From: Nostoc sp. FACHB-110
Lineage (GTDB): Bacteria > Cyanobacteriota > Cyanobacteriia > Cyanobacteriales > Nostocaceae
Direction: 5' to 3'
NCBI RefSeq assembly: GCF_014697425.1
Contig: NZ_JACJRU010000013.1
Span: forward strand, 1-64,000
DNA length: 64,000 nt
Position numbers and translations under genes: made by a program
In this document: positions 18,162 through 27,688 of the stretch, piece after piece
Layout: the number at the start of each line of letters is the position of its first letter
How positions within the stretch are numbered: the first letter of the stretch is position 1
Notes under the pieces: model-generated
Seen by the model: only the letters and a program-made list of their open reading frames with translations
What the model was told of the DNA's origin: nothing
Databases searched by the model: none

Positions 18162-18548
18162 ATGACCGCGAAACGGATTCTTGTAGTAGATAACGAGCAG
18201 TATATTCAAGAAGTCGCCAAGATTTGTTTAGAAACCGTTGCAGGTTGGGATGTGATGACGGCGAGTTCAGGAAAAGAAGGTATTACTCAAGCTGAAACTT
18301 ACCAACCAGATGCGATTTTGCTAGATGTGATGATGCCTGATATGGATGGCATTACTACCTTTGAAAAACTCCAAGCCAACGCCGCAACTAAACAAATTCC
18401 TGTTATTTTATTAACTGCAAAAATTCAAGCAACTGACCGCCGCCGCTATTCTCAAATGGGTATAGTAACAGCGATCGCTAAACCCTTCAACCCCCTAGAA
18501 TTAGCTAGCCAAGTAGCTACTGCCCTCGGTTGGCAACTAGAAAACTAG
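18162..18548 (+). CDS. Single-domain response regulator (CheY-like)
   Basis: 128-residue stand-alone receiver: acidic pocket at VVDNE, phospho-acceptor Asp55 (LLDVMMPD), conserved Thr in LLTAK and Lys in AKPFNP. No output domain. It lies directly downstream of the 1621-residue hybrid kinase on the same strand, so it probably takes phosphate from it or feeds into its HPt domain. The gene ends before a strong bidirectional terminator. Confidence 0.9.
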   Translation: MTAKRILVVDNEQYIQEVAKICLETVAGWDVMTASSGKEGITQAETYQPDAILLDVMMPDMDGITTFEKLQANAATKQIPVILLTAKIQATDRRRYSQMGIVTAIAKPFNPLELASQVATALGWQLEN

Positions 18549-18624
18549 AAAAAACCCTCCGCGTAACTTTGCGTTTACCTTTGCGCCTCTTTGCGTTAAA
18601 CAATGGTCTTAAGATTGATTACCA

Positions 18625-18659
18625 AAAAAGCGATCGCATTACACAAGCGATCGCTTTTT
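18625..18659. terminator. Bidirectional terminator built from two HIP1 sites
   Basis: The arms AAAAAGCGATCGC (18625-18637) and GCGATCGCTTTTT (18647-18659) make a perfect 13-bp stem with a 9-nt loop and T-runs in both directions. It lies between the converging receiver gene and cinA, 2 bp from the cinA stop. Confidence 0.85.
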
Positions 18660-18661
18660 GC

Positions 18662-19912
18662 CTACCTCATCAACAACCGCCGACGCAGCAAATCTAGCGC
18701 AGTACACGCGCTTAAATGACGGATAAAAGCGCGCTCGCGCATTGTCCCAAAACGATATTCAAAACTTTTCACTTCATCGTTTGGCCCAGCTAACCCGATA
18801 TAAACCAAACCCACAGGCTTGGTATCCGTTCCGCCACCAGGGCCAGCAATTCCTGTAATACTCAATCCCCAAGTAGTTTCTAAGCGGCTTTTAACCCCAA
18901 TTGCCATTTGTTCAGCCACCACAGGGCTAACAGCACCAAATTGCTGTAAATCTTCTGGGTTTACCCCTAATAGCCGCACCTTGGCTGAGTTGTCGTAAGA
19001 AATTACCCCACCCCAAAAATAATCAGAACTGCCAGCAATCTCCGTTAACATTTGCCCCAAACCACCACCAGTGCATGATTCTGCCACTGATAAAGTTTCG
19101 CTTTGCGATCGCAACAATTCACCAACCACTGAAGCTAAAGTATCATCATCCGCACCATAACAATCCAACCCAGCAATTTCTTTTAGCACTTTCTCCACAG
19201 GTGCAATTAGTTCCTCGGCAGCTGCTTCTGAAGGAGCTTTGGCAGAAATTCGCAATCTCACTTCTCCCTTGCCTGCGTAAGGTGCAACTGTCGGGTTGGG
19301 TAAGTCAAAATAAGGCGCAACTTTTTCTGCTAAAGCCGACTCTCCAATCCCCCAAAACCTTAAACTCCGGCTATGGATAATTTCTTTACCCCAGCCTTGG
19401 TTTTGTAGAAACGGTACTGCTGTTTCTTGCCACATCCTGTACATTTCACTAGGAACACCAGGGAAAGTAAAAATTGTAACTTCCGGACGAGGCTGCCAAA
19501 TGATCCCTGGTGCTGTGCCTGTGGGATTGGGTAAAATTTCTGCACCTTGGGGAATTAACGCTTGCTTGCGGTTGGTGGGTGTCATCACGCGACCGCGTTG
19601 GGCAAATTTGTGAGTGATATCTTCAATAATTTCTGGGCGTTCTACCAAAGGCGCACCGAAAAAATCAGCAATAGTTTCACAAGTCAGGTCATCTGGTGTA
19701 GGGCCAAGACCACCAGTAAAAATTAAAATATTTGCTCTGGAAATAGCAATTTCTATAACTTGCTTTAATCTTTCTGGGTTATCCCCAACTACTGTTTGAT
19801 AATAGTGAGGAATGCCTAGTTGCGCTAATTGTTGGGCAAGATATTGAGAATTACCGTTGAGGATATCGCCTAACAATAGTTCAGTGCCAACACAAATAAT
19901 TTCTGCACTCAT
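18662..19912 (-). CDS. cinA: CinA family protein (MoaB-like plus NMN deamidase domain)
   Basis: Two-domain CinA of 416 residues. The N-terminal MoaB/MogA-like domain (about 1-170) has GTELLLGDILNGNSQYLA and FTGGLGPTPDDLT; the C-terminal PncC-type domain (about 255-410) has SVAESCTGGGLGQMLTEIAG and SITGIAGPGGG. The family acts in pyridine-nucleotide salvage (NMN deamidation, ADP-ribose pyrophosphatase) and was first noted with competence genes. I start at MSAEIICVG (19912), where family homology begins, rather than at the 11-codon upstream extension. A strong hairpin separates it from the wecA-like gene. Confidence 0.92.
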   Translation of the reverse strand: MSAEIICVGTELLLGDILNGNSQYLAQQLAQLGIPHYYQTVVGDNPERLKQVIEIAISRANILIFTGGLGPTPDDLTCETIADFFGAPLVERPEIIEDITHKFAQRGRVMTPTNRKQALIPQGAEILPNPTGTAPGIIWQPRPEVTIFTFPGVPSEMYRMWQETAVPFLQNQGWGKEIIHSRSLRFWGIGESALAEKVAPYFDLPNPTVAPYAGKGEVRLRISAKAPSEAAAEELIAPVEKVLKEIAGLDCYGADDDTLASVVGELLRSQSETLSVAESCTGGGLGQMLTEIAGSSDYFWGGVISYDNSAKVRLLGVNPEDLQQFGAVSPVVAEQMAIGVKSRLETTWGLSITGIAGPGGGTDTKPVGLVYIGLAGPNDEVKSFEYRFGTMRERAFIRHLSACTALDLLRRRLLMR

Positions 19913-19925
19913 ATAACTAAAGCAA

Positions 19926-19969
19926 AAGGTAAAAGAAAAATACATATACTAATGTATTTCTTTTACCTT
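19926..19969. terminator. Long hairpin between the wecA-like gene and cinA
   Basis: The arms AAGGTAAAAGAAAAATACAT and ATGTATTTCTTTTACCTT pair over 18 bp with a two-A bulge. It follows the wecA-like stop (minus strand) and lies just upstream of the cinA start, so it may end the first transcript or attenuate read-through. The T-rich flank is on the plus-strand side, so orientation is uncertain. Confidence 0.55.
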
Positions 19970-19977
19970 GCTAGTTT

Positions 19978-21024
19978 TTATTTTTGCTGAGAGCGTTTCC
20001 AAACTCGCCAACTTGTGTAAGTTAACAACGAAGTAGCACCAAAAGCATAAACAACACCGCTAGGTAGACCAGCTATGGCTAACGCCAAACTGCCAACCCA
20101 CAGTGTAAGTGTATAAATAAATAAAACTGTCCAACGATGAGATAAACCAGCTTGTAGCAATCGATGGTGCAAATGACATCTATCTGCTACCCACGGCAAT
20201 CGACCACGACGAATACGTGTCAAAATGACGGCTGACATATCTAAAATTGGTACTGCCAAAATTAAATAAGGCAAAATTACAGCCGTGAAAGCGGGAATTT
20301 TAACTAGCCCAATTACACCCACCGCCGCTAAGGTAAACCCCATAAAATAAGACCCGCCATCCCCCATAAAGATTTGTGCGGGGTTAAAGTTATATCGAAG
20401 AAAACCTAGTGCTGCACCAGCTAAAGCAGCAGCAATCAGGGCGGCGGCTGGTTGGTGCATAAATAAAGATACGAGCAGCATGACTACAGCCGCAATTCCC
20501 GACACACCAGCAGCTAAACCATCTAAACCGTCAATCCAGTTTATGGCGTTAACCATTCCCACCAGCCAAACCACCGTAATCGGCAAACTTAGCCAGCCGA
20601 GGTCAACTATACCTACTGTCGGAATGCTAATAAAGTCTATACTGACACCTGCTTTCCACGCACCAGCAGCGACAATCATCTGCAATAGCAACCGTCCCAA
20701 GGGAGACAGGCTTAATAAGTCGTCTGTTAAACCAATGAGAAAAAAGCCCAGACCCCCCAAGGTAACACCCCAAATTTGCCATTCTTTGTCGGGTGGTAAA
20801 TTGGCAAATCCACCTAACCACCAAACAACTAATAAGGAAATCAGCGTACCTGCGAAGATAGAAACTCCTCCCAGGCGTACCATTGGGCGTTCATGAACTT
20901 TTCGACCACCTGGTTTATCGACATTTCCACTTTTTATACCAATATTTTTAACATCAGGTGTAGTCCAGAGAACGACTACAGCTGCCACCAAAAAGGCGAT
21001 CAGATGATAAATCTGCGGAGGCAT
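19978..21024 (-). CDS. wecA: WecA/TagO-type polyprenyl-phosphate sugar-phosphate transferase
   Basis: Integral membrane enzyme (348 residues, about ten membrane segments) of the MraY/WecA family. It moves a UDP-sugar phosphate (usually GlcNAc-1-P) onto undecaprenyl phosphate to start a cell-surface polymer. Family motifs seen: LTDDLLSLSP, the Mg-binding NAINWIDGLDGLAAG, FMGDGGSYFMGF, and the cytoplasmic loop RGRLPWVADRCHLHHRL with the HIHH-like His cluster that marks the WecA rather than the MraY branch. The exact sugar is not readable. It lies alone between cinA and glyA. Confidence 0.85.
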   Translation of the reverse strand: MPPQIYHLIAFLVAAVVVLWTTPDVKNIGIKSGNVDKPGGRKVHERPMVRLGGVSIFAGTLISLLVVWWLGGFANLPPDKEWQIWGVTLGGLGFFLIGLTDDLLSLSPLGRLLLQMIVAAGAWKAGVSIDFISIPTVGIVDLGWLSLPITVVWLVGMVNAINWIDGLDGLAAGVSGIAAVVMLLVSLFMHQPAAALIAAALAGAALGFLRYNFNPAQIFMGDGGSYFMGFTLAAVGVIGLVKIPAFTAVILPYLILAVPILDMSAVILTRIRRGRLPWVADRCHLHHRLLQAGLSHRWTVLFIYTLTLWVGSLALAIAGLPSGVVYAFGATSLLTYTSWRVWKRSQQK

Positions 21025-21187
21025 TTGTATTTTAAATTAAGTAGTTTGTCAGACAAGAATTTGTCGAGGGAAATTCTACTTAATATCTACTACATTTCAG
21101 GCTTTTATCAGTATGAGGTTTTGGTTAAGTAACTATGAAGTATGAAGGCTGAAATAAGTGTTTCAGCCTTCATACTTGCTTAATTTC

Positions 21188-22477
21188 CTATGCTAGGGCT
21201 GGTACAGGAATTTGCAAATGGGGGTAGAGGGGGAAGCGATCGCACAGTGCAGCTACCCGACGTTTACAATCAGCTGCGACTGTTTCTGATTCTGGGTTGA
21301 GCAGGCGATCGGCAATAATATTACCAATTTCGGTAAACTCTGCTACACCCAATCCTCTAGTCGTCATCGCTGGAGAACCTAGTCTCAAACCACTAGTGAC
21401 AAATGGCGATTGGGGATCAAAAGGCACGGTATTTTTGTTTGCCGTAATATTTACACCGCTTACTAGTTGATCTGCTTGTTTACCTGTCAAACCGACGGAA
21501 CGTAAATCTACTAACATCAAATGGTTATCAGTACCATCTGACACTAGTTTTAAGCCTCGGTTTTGCAGTTGAGCCGCTAACGCCCGTGCATTTTCAATCA
21601 CTTGTGCAGAATAAGTTTTAAACTCTGGCTTTAAGACTTCGCCAAAAGCCACCGCTTTAGCCGCAATTACGTGTTCTAAAGGCCCGCCTTGGCTTCCAGG
21701 GAAAACTGATTTGTCCAGCTTTTTACCCAGTTCTGCATCTTTAGTTAAAATTAATCCACCTCTAGGGCCGCGCAGGGTTTTGTGAGTGGTTGTAGTGACA
21801 ACATCACAATAAGGAAGGGGATCAGGATGTAAGCCAGAAGCCACTAAACCAGCAATATGGGCAATATCAGCTAGTAAATAAGCACCAACTTCATCCGCAA
21901 TAGAGCGGAATTTTTCAAAGTCAATAATCCGAGGATAGGCAGAATAACCACAAATCAAAAGCTTTGGACGCTCCCTTAACGCCAGCTCTCGAATTTGGTC
22001 GTAGTCGAGTTGTTCTGTTTCTTTACTGACACCGTAGTGACTGACTTGGAACCATTTACCGGAAACATTGACAGGCGAACCGTGAGTCAAGTGTCCACCA
22101 TGAGACAAATCCATCCCCATGATTTTGTCGCCTGGTTCGAGCAAAGTCAGGAAAACTGCAAAGTTAGCTTGCGCGCCGGAATGAGGTTGGACATTAGCAT
22201 GAGCCGCACCAAACATTTGTTTAGCTCGGTCAATGGCGATTTGCTCGACTTTATCAACAAATTCACAACCGCCATAGTAACGTTTACCGGGTAAACCTTC
22301 GGCGTATTTATTAGTTAAAACTGAACCTTGAGCCGCGAGTACTGCCGCAGAGGTAAAGTTTTCACTTGCAATTAACTCCAAGTGGTCACGTTGACGCTGG
22401 AGTTCTTCATTTATTAATCCGGCAATGGCGGGATCAGAAGCAGCAAGAAAATCGGAATTAGTCTTAGTCACTTTCAC
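21188..22477 (-). CDS. glyA: Serine hydroxymethyltransferase
   Basis: PLP enzyme that interconverts serine and glycine with tetrahydrofolate; in cyanobacteria it also serves photorespiratory and C1 metabolism. 429 residues, full length. Seen: [28 protein letters not shown], the PLP lysine in [14 protein letters not shown], and SPAMTTRGL near the C-terminus. The N-terminal [20 protein letters not shown] matches the usual cyanobacterial start. Confidence 0.96.
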   Translation of the reverse strand: MKVTKTNSDFLAASDPAIAGLINEELQRQRDHLELIASENFTSAAVLAAQGSVLTNKYAEGLPGKRYYGGCEFVDKVEQIAIDRAKQMFGAAHANVQPHSGAQANFAVFLTLLEPGDKIMGMDLSHGGHLTHGSPVNVSGKWFQVSHYGVSKETEQLDYDQIRELALRERPKLLICGYSAYPRIIDFEKFRSIADEVGAYLLADIAHIAGLVASGLHPDPLPYCDVVTTTTHKTLRGPRGGLILTKDAELGKKLDKSVFPGSQGGPLEHVIAAKAVAFGEVLKPEFKTYSAQVIENARALAAQLQNRGLKLVSDGTDNHLMLVDLRSVGLTGKQADQLVSGVNITANKNTVPFDPQSPFVTSGLRLGSPAMTTRGLGVAEFTEIGNIIADRLLNPESETVAADCKRRVAALCDRFPLYPHLQIPVPALA

Positions 22478-23144
22478 TATCCTTCAGTGGAAATTTACAT
22501 AATGAGGCTTTTTCTAGAAGTACTTTCTAAGTAATAATTCGCAGCCAAATGTCTACATTGCCAGATTTTTGACTGCTGACTATTCCCTATTGGTAGTAAC
22601 TGAATTTATTACTTAGATGCCAACTCGATGAAGCCCCATTAATGTGTTAATTATTATAAAGCTCTTTCTGGAACATGAAATTAACACTTGTGAAGAGTGC
22701 TGAGTGCTGAAGCGCGGTAGCGGGAGTTGAGCAGCGTGCTGAGTTAAAAGACTCCAAAGATATTGGTAGTAGTGTGCCTAGACTAAAGTAGTGTATAAAT
22801 ATAACTCTTGTAGTGTGGGCAGGAAAACCCGCACCGGACAGGCTAGAAGCCCATCCTACAAGATATTTTTGATGCAGCATTTTCAGCTTGCCACGCCAGT
22901 AGGGTATTCAATTTCTCTAGAATATTTATCCCAATTTCTCAAAAGCTGATGAGAATACTTCTTTCATTCTATACTTCAGACTTTTGCTACTAGCTGTAAA
23001 AATTTATGTATGAGTTGTTACTCAACAACCCTATCTCCCAAAGAGTCAACATACAATAAGTTTAATAACTAAGAGATTCGCTGTTATTTGCCCTGATTTT
23101 TGCAAAAAGGCAGCTTGTTGAGAAAATTTACAGGAGGTATTTGG
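22478..23144. other. Repeat-bearing spacer upstream of glyA
   Basis: 667 bp without a convincing gene. It holds a degenerate GTGCTGA tract near 22695-22745 with the word GCGGTAGCGGGA, which is related to the 45-bp units at 52763-52852, and an inverted repeat at 22806-22863. The 77-codon frame at 22647-22880 on the minus strand is composed of these repeats and is rejected. Confidence 0.65.
22806..22863. repeat. 58-bp inverted repeat
   Basis: The ends TCTTGTAGTGTGGGC and GCCCATCCTACAAGA pair at 13 of 15 positions, around GGAAAACCCGCACCGGACAGG. It looks like one of the short palindromic repeats scattered in cyanobacterial spacers. No coding potential. Confidence 0.6.
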
Positions 23145-23342
23145 ATGTTAGTCATTGTCATGGACGATCAAATCCTTGCCCCTGAGCAGGTTTGCCAATC
23201 TTGTTTACTGGCTGACAGGAGTGGCCAACCCCGTTGGCGTGGTGGTCAATTGCATTGTGGTCAAGCTATTCGCAAACTGACAGAACAACAACCAGAGCAG
23301 TACGAGTGTCTCATGGGCTTCCGGGTTGCCCAGATCCAATAA
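23145..23342 (+). CDS. Small conserved cysteine-containing protein
   Basis: A 65-residue protein beginning MLVIVMDDQILAPEQ. It has CQSCL (Cys pair), a later Cys in GQLHCGQ and one in YECLMGF, a spacing that could bind a metal, though not a standard zinc finger I can name. The start is set by ACAGGAGG 8 bp upstream of ATG 23145; the ORF's longer 5' end lacks a signal. It precedes tic20 by 80 bp on the same strand. I recall similar short proteins in cyanobacteria but not their function. Confidence 0.65.
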   Translation: MLVIVMDDQILAPEQVCQSCLLADRSGQPRWRGGQLHCGQAIRKLTEQQPEQYECLMGFRVAQIQ

Positions 23343-23422
23343 CTATAGCTTCTGAGAGATTAGACAACTGCGTTATCCTAGGCTCAAGTAACTCTGAAAA
23401 TTTTGCCATAGGAGAACGCGAA

Positions 23423-23899
23423 ATGACCTGGCGTGGTTCTACAAATGTTTCTGACCGCATTTTTGCTTGTTTACCTTATTTGCTACCTCTAGTTGAAGTA
23501 TTAAGTTTTGGCTTTGTTTTATTACAACAATTTCCTGCTCTGGCTGTAGTTTTTGCACCTGTACTGATTGTTTGGTCACTTTACAGACGTGTACGATTTG
23601 CAGGAATTATCATTTTCTTTGCTTTATGGTTGTTAGTTGTGAGAAACGAAAAGATTTCTCATTTCGTTCGCTTCAACACCATGCAAGCGATTTTGTTAGA
23701 TATCATTATCTTTTTGTGTGCCATCCTGACTGATATTGTGGGTTTAATTCCCAGTGGAGATTTTGCTATTCAAACTTTATATAGCACTATTTTCCTCGGC
23801 ATTGTTGCAGCAGTAGCATATTCAGTCGTCCAGTCTCTTTTAGGACGTTATGCAGAAATTCCCGCAATTTCTGATGCTGTTTATATGCAGGTGCGGTAA
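23423..23899 (+). CDS. Tic20 family membrane protein
   Basis: 158-residue integral membrane protein with four predicted membrane segments (about 18-40, 50-75, 90-112, 118-140). The start MTWRGSTNVSDRIFACLPYL and the following VEVLSFGFVLLQQFP are the signature of cyanobacterial Tic20, the ancestor of the chloroplast inner-envelope protein-import channel component. ATG 23423 is preceded by GGAG; the longer ORF from 23234 runs out of frame across the small upstream gene and is not real. Its function in cyanobacteria is not settled. Confidence 0.88.
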   Translation: MTWRGSTNVSDRIFACLPYLLPLVEVLSFGFVLLQQFPALAVVFAPVLIVWSLYRRVRFAGIIIFFALWLLVVRNEKISHFVRFNTMQAILLDIIIFLCAILTDIVGLIPSGDFAIQTLYSTIFLGIVAAVAYSVVQSLLGRYAEIPAISDAVYMQVR

Positions 23900-24054
23900 A
23901 AAAGGCTGAAGTCTGTTCGCCCTTGGTGTTCCCGCAGGGTAGTCTGAAATGAAGAAACCCGTATAGTGAGCTTTTCAGCAATTTATAGTGGGTGCTTTAC
24001 GCCTAACGGTCTAGGGGCGAGTGTTTTTACTCAGCACTTTCAACTCAGCACTTG

Positions 24055-24828
24055 TTACCGGGCGACGATGGTGTTTTCTAGACGACCAATACCTTCAATT
24101 TCCACACGGATGCGATCGCCTATATGTAACGGGCCAATACCTAATGGTGTACCCGTTAAGACTACATCCCCGGGGATCAGAGTCATAACCTTACTGATGT
24201 AAGAAACTAAAACATCAGGTGGAAAGACCATTTGATCAATCCCCGCAGATTGGGCTGGATTGGGGTTGTCATTGATGAAAGTTTGCAATCTCGCACCTGG
24301 ATTCAATTCTCGGACAATCCAAGGGCCTAAGGGACAAAACGTATCAAACCCTTTGGCTCTAGTCCATTGACCGTCTTTTTGTTGTAAATCTCTCGCTGTA
24401 ACATCATTAGCGATCGTATAACCCCAAATTTTGGTTTGGGCTTCTTCTGGGTTACAATCACAAACGCGATCGCCAATTATTAGTGCTAACTCTCCTTCAT
24501 AATCTACTCGATGAGACTGAGGAGGATACTTGATTTCAGCCTCAGTAGCAATAATTGATGTTGTTGGTTTGAGAAAAATTAATGGCTCACTCGGTACGGA
24601 AGTTCCCATCTCTGCTGCGTGGTCTGCATAATTCTTACCCACCGCCACAATTTTTGAGGGCGCGCAAGGGGAGAGAATTTGGTAACTATCGGGGGCTAAA
24701 ACTAAATCTGTAGGTTGCCCCTGTAACCAAGGTGGAGCGTCCAACACTTGCACATTCAGAGATAGCTGTAGCAATCCATAGTAAATCTTGCCTTCTGGAT
24801 TTTGAACTCGCACATAGCGTTGTGCCAT
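24055..24828 (-). CDS. Fumarylacetoacetate hydrolase (FAH) family protein
   Basis: Metal-dependent C-C hydrolase, decarboxylase or hydratase of the FAH superfamily, 257 residues. Motifs seen: GKNYADHAAEMG, the metal-binding EGELALIIGDRV, GYTIANDVTARDLQ, and VVLTGTPLGIGPL near the C-terminus. Family members act on oxaloacetate, acylpyruvates or 2-oxo-hept-3-ene-dioate, and the sequence alone does not decide among these. It stands alone, converging with tic20. Confidence 0.85.
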   Translation of the reverse strand: MAQRYVRVQNPEGKIYYGLLQLSLNVQVLDAPPWLQGQPTDLVLAPDSYQILSPCAPSKIVAVGKNYADHAAEMGTSVPSEPLIFLKPTTSIIATEAEIKYPPQSHRVDYEGELALIIGDRVCDCNPEEAQTKIWGYTIANDVTARDLQQKDGQWTRAKGFDTFCPLGPWIVRELNPGARLQTFINDNPNPAQSAGIDQMVFPPDVLVSYISKVMTLIPGDVVLTGTPLGIGPLHIGDRIRVEIEGIGRLENTIVAR

Positions 24829-25361
24829 AGCCTTGATAACATCCTTATTGTCTGCAATTAATAGCTGTGAGCAGGTAGAATCTTCAGTATTTAGAGGAGA
24901 TTATAGACGAATGACACGCTTGTTAAGCGCAAACCTCTGATATAACTGGCTTGGACAGTGTGGGGTGTGGGTAATCAAGAAGTTCCACATCTTTTTGAGC
25001 AACTCAAGTTTAATTGTCTTAAACACTACCCCCTACACCCTGCCCAGACTAGGTTTCACGTTTTCTTAGTGACATTCGATTATAGACCCCTTTGGGAAGC
25101 ATACCTGTTGGTTTAGCTAATCGCTCAATTAATTTGCTCTTTTTTACTTAAGGTGGAACTCCCTGTTACACCATATTGCCCATAAAGTAGTTTTTGATCA
25201 AAGTCGGAATTTTTCAGCCGATTTTGCTGATGACTCACATAAAAAACTGGTAAGATTATAGTTCCTTGTTGCTTTAGATGTTGCAATATACGTTTTTTAT
25301 TTAAAAAATAAGTATATTTTTACACAAGCAGCCAAACTGTCCAAAAGGTGATTTCCGACTA
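24829..25361. other. Spacer upstream of rpsF, no gene seen
   Basis: 533 bp between the divergent FAH-family gene and rpsF. It contains a loose inverted repeat (GTGTGGGGTGTGGGTA near 24958-24973 against TACCCCCTACACCCTGCCC near 25027-25045) and an A+T-rich stretch just before rpsF that probably holds its promoter. No ORF or RNA gene recognised. Confidence 0.55.
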
Positions 25362-25688
25362 ATGTCTACAGTTTACGAAACAATGTATATCCTGCGTCCT
25401 GACCTTAGTGACGAACAGGTAGATCAAGCGATAGCTAAATACCAAACCTTGATTCAAGACCAAGGCGCCGAAAATATTGAAATTCAAAATCGGGGTAAGC
25501 GTCGTCTTGCTTATGAAATTAAAAAGCAACGGGATGGAATCTACATCCAAATGAACTACACTGGGCCAGGAACTATTATTGCTCCTTTAGAGCGGGCGAT
25601 GCGGTTGAGTGAAGAGGTGATTCGCTACTTAACCATTAAGCAAGAAGTTTCCGAAGCAGCAGCAGATAAAGTTGCCGTAACGGCCTAG
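25362..25688 (+). CDS. rpsF: 30S ribosomal protein S6
   Basis: 108-residue S6, which binds 16S rRNA with S18 in the platform of the small subunit. The family features [40 protein letters not shown] and IRYLTIK are all present. A short C-terminal extension ([14 protein letters not shown]) is usual in cyanobacteria. It is not next to rpsR here. Confidence 0.96.
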   Translation: MSTVYETMYILRPDLSDEQVDQAIAKYQTLIQDQGAENIEIQNRGKRRLAYEIKKQRDGIYIQMNYTGPGTIIAPLERAMRLSEEVIRYLTIKQEVSEAAADKVAVTA

Positions 25689-25977
25689 TACAAAAAGGCA
25701 AAAGTAAAAAGAAAAAGTGCTTTTCTTCTCAGCTTTGCACTTATTTCAATTGCTTGATTCACGCCATACTGTATTCAGGACATAATTAAGTACTGAGGAA
25801 TGAGTATTTGTACTACAAAACTCAGTACTAAATACAGTAAAACAAAAAATTTTTTTACCATTGACTTTTTTCTGCTTCGGTTGGGAATGCTAAATTAACA
25901 AGTACTTGCCATAGGCAGTGCGATCGCCGTTATACCTAAGATTAGAAAAGATTCGTCAACGGGAGCTGTAAGCAATT

Positions 25978-26538
25978 GTGAGCCAAACCGACATATCCAA
26001 CATCCAAGCTCTCTCAAAAGAAGTTTCGCAACTGCACCAAGAGTTGCAACTGCGGGATCAACTAGTGCAACAGCTATCTCAAGAACTCTTTCGGCTGGTT
26101 AAGGGCAATACTAATTTTATGCCCCAGCGTTCTGAATCGGAGCGTGATTTAAGTCAGTTGCAAGCGTTACGCGAACAACTACAAGCTGTTGAGCAACAAG
26201 TCACATTTTATCAAGAGCAAATTGCCACTCGTGATGCGGAAATTTATCAACTGCGCCAGTCTGTGCAAGAATTAACAGACCGCAGTCGGATGTTGGAGCA
26301 AGTAGTACAAGAATTACCGCAAATTTATCGTCGGAAATTTGAGGAACGTATGGCTCCAGTGAGAGAAAAAGTAGCAAGCTTACAGAGGGAAAATCGCAAA
26401 CTGCAAGCAGAACTACAAAGTGTCAGTTACCGTTTAGCACTAAAGACCCGCAATTCCAGCCACAGTGGTATTGATTTACCTAACTTTCCGCGGCCTACGA
26501 CTGGGCAAGCTAACGTTTCTGCTGTGCAGAATGCTTAA
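25978..26538 (+). CDS. Conserved coiled-coil protein, unknown function
   Basis: A 186-residue, Gln- and Leu-rich protein that is almost entirely heptad-repeat coiled coil (about 5-155), ending in a short polar tail. It starts with GTG 25978, with GGGAG about 10 bp upstream; no ATG fits the frame. There is no membrane segment or signal. Likely a cytoplasmic structural or scaffold protein conserved in cyanobacteria; I do not know its role. It ends at a small hairpin (26546-26563). Confidence 0.75.
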   Translation: MSQTDISNIQALSKEVSQLHQELQLRDQLVQQLSQELFRLVKGNTNFMPQRSESERDLSQLQALREQLQAVEQQVTFYQEQIATRDAEIYQLRQSVQELTDRSRMLEQVVQELPQIYRRKFEERMAPVREKVASLQRENRKLQAELQSVSYRLALKTRNSSHSGIDLPNFPRPTTGQANVSAVQNA

Positions 26539-26545
26539 AAAATAT

Positions 26546-26563
26546 AGCCTGTGATTACAGGCT
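26546..26563 (+). terminator. Short hairpin after the coiled-coil gene
   Basis: AGCCTGT / ACAGGCT, 7 bp, with a GATT loop, 8 bp after the stop codon. A second hairpin with the same stem (GCCACAGGCT aa AGCCTGTTGGC, 26614-26638) follows. No strong T-run, so termination is uncertain. The remaining spacer to 26862 holds a 9-bp long-range inverted repeat (CCCTAGTCT 26678 / AGACTAGGG 26766) and no gene. Confidence 0.4.
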
Positions 26564-26862
26564 CTCAAAATTAGTAATTTTTATAAATTATTCTTCTTAG
26601 ACAAGATAGAAAATGCCACAGGCTAAAGCCTGTTGGCAAATTTATGAATTTAGGTTGGTGTAAAGAAAAATTATTAGCCCTAGTCTTGTATAGCTTTTGG
26701 ACAACAGCACTCTGGTGTCAAAAGTTGATGGCCAATACTCGGCTCAATGAAAAAATTTTACTTTGAGACTAGGGTAAGTTGGCGATCGCCATCAATTGCG
26801 AAATTCTCAAAAATATAATTGCATTTTGATAACACCAACACTTTATCTACTATAATTAGAGG

Positions 26863-27216
26863 TTAGCTTGCTAAAGCCAAAGGTTTTTCGTTGACATTAT
26901 TCAGGATGTCTTCGTAAGTGTTAAAAATCTCAAAAACTGAATCCAACTGAGTCAGTTCTAAAATTAACCTTACAGGAGCTTTGACATTACACAGGACTAA
27001 GCGACAACCATTCTGCCGAGCAGTCGTCAACGTCTTCACCAACGGAACTAAGCCAGAACTATCTAGAAAATCTACTTCTGCTAGGTCAATGACCCAGAGT
27101 TGTTCTGGTCGTGGTGCTACCTCTGCCATCTGTTCGCTTAAAGTCGTACCACCTTGCAAGTCGATGCTACCTTGGGGTTTGAATAAAACCACTTGCGATG
27201 CTTGTGAGATAGTCAT
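26863..27216 (-). CDS. STAS-domain anti-sigma factor antagonist
   Basis: 117-residue single STAS domain, similar to SpoIIAA/RsbV-type proteins that switch partners according to Ser phosphorylation. The phosphorylation loop reads VDFLDSSGLVPLV, with the serine pair at 53-54 intact. The cognate kinase or phosphatase is not adjacent. The 472-bp spacer upstream (27217-27688) holds a 99-bp inverted repeat 46 bp before the start, so the mRNA leader may be structured. Confidence 0.85.
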   Translation of the reverse strand: MTISQASQVVLFKPQGSIDLQGGTTLSEQMAEVAPRPEQLWVIDLAEVDFLDSSGLVPLVKTLTTARQNGCRLVLCNVKAPVRLILELTQLDSVFEIFNTYEDILNNVNEKPLALAS

Positions 27217-27261
27217 GTATTTATCTTGGTAGTTGAACTACTAGGAAAATCAAAAGCGTGA

Positions 27262-27360
27262 CATCAATACAGATATAGTTTCAACGAAATAAAAATGCTT
27301 AATTCACAAAGTATATGAGTGAAAGTGGCACAGTTGAAACTAAATGCTTACGTATTGATG
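27262..27360. repeat. 99-bp inverted repeat upstream of the STAS gene
   Basis: The left arm has CATCAATAC (27262) then AGTTTCAAC (27277-27285); the right arm has GTTGAAACT (27333-27341) then GTATTGATG (27352-27360). Both 9-bp blocks pair perfectly and are separated by 6 and 10 nt. It could be a MITE-like insertion or a long hairpin in the leader. Nothing else was seen in 27217-27688. Confidence 0.6.
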
Positions 27361-27688
27361 CCGTATAATTTATCTTAACTAAACTAAATATAGGCACAAA
27401 CGCCTAGTAAATTCAGTATCAATAGTATCCTTTACGAGATTTTTATATTTAAATAAGATTTTCATAAATTTTTTATAAAAGATAATTGATTAGTTTCAGC
27501 TATTATGCTTATGTGCTAGTAACGGCAAAACAAGTAATAGTCAATACCCAATAAGTTATAAATTACATATCCTCTCGCTGATGAAGTAGAGGGAGTAAAG
27601 CGGGCAAAACATTACTTTGATTGACACTCCAGGCACAAACGCGTCAAGATAGAATAAAGGTAAAAAATTGTAAAGGCGGCGGTGCGGG

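Noticed and set aside
22647..22880. 77-codon minus-strand frame
   Set aside because: Made of dispersed repeats (heptamers and an inverted repeat); no ribosome-binding site.
23234..23422. Long 5' extension of the Tic20 frame
   Set aside because: It overlaps the small upstream gene out of frame; the ATG at 23423 has a GGAG and begins the conserved protein.
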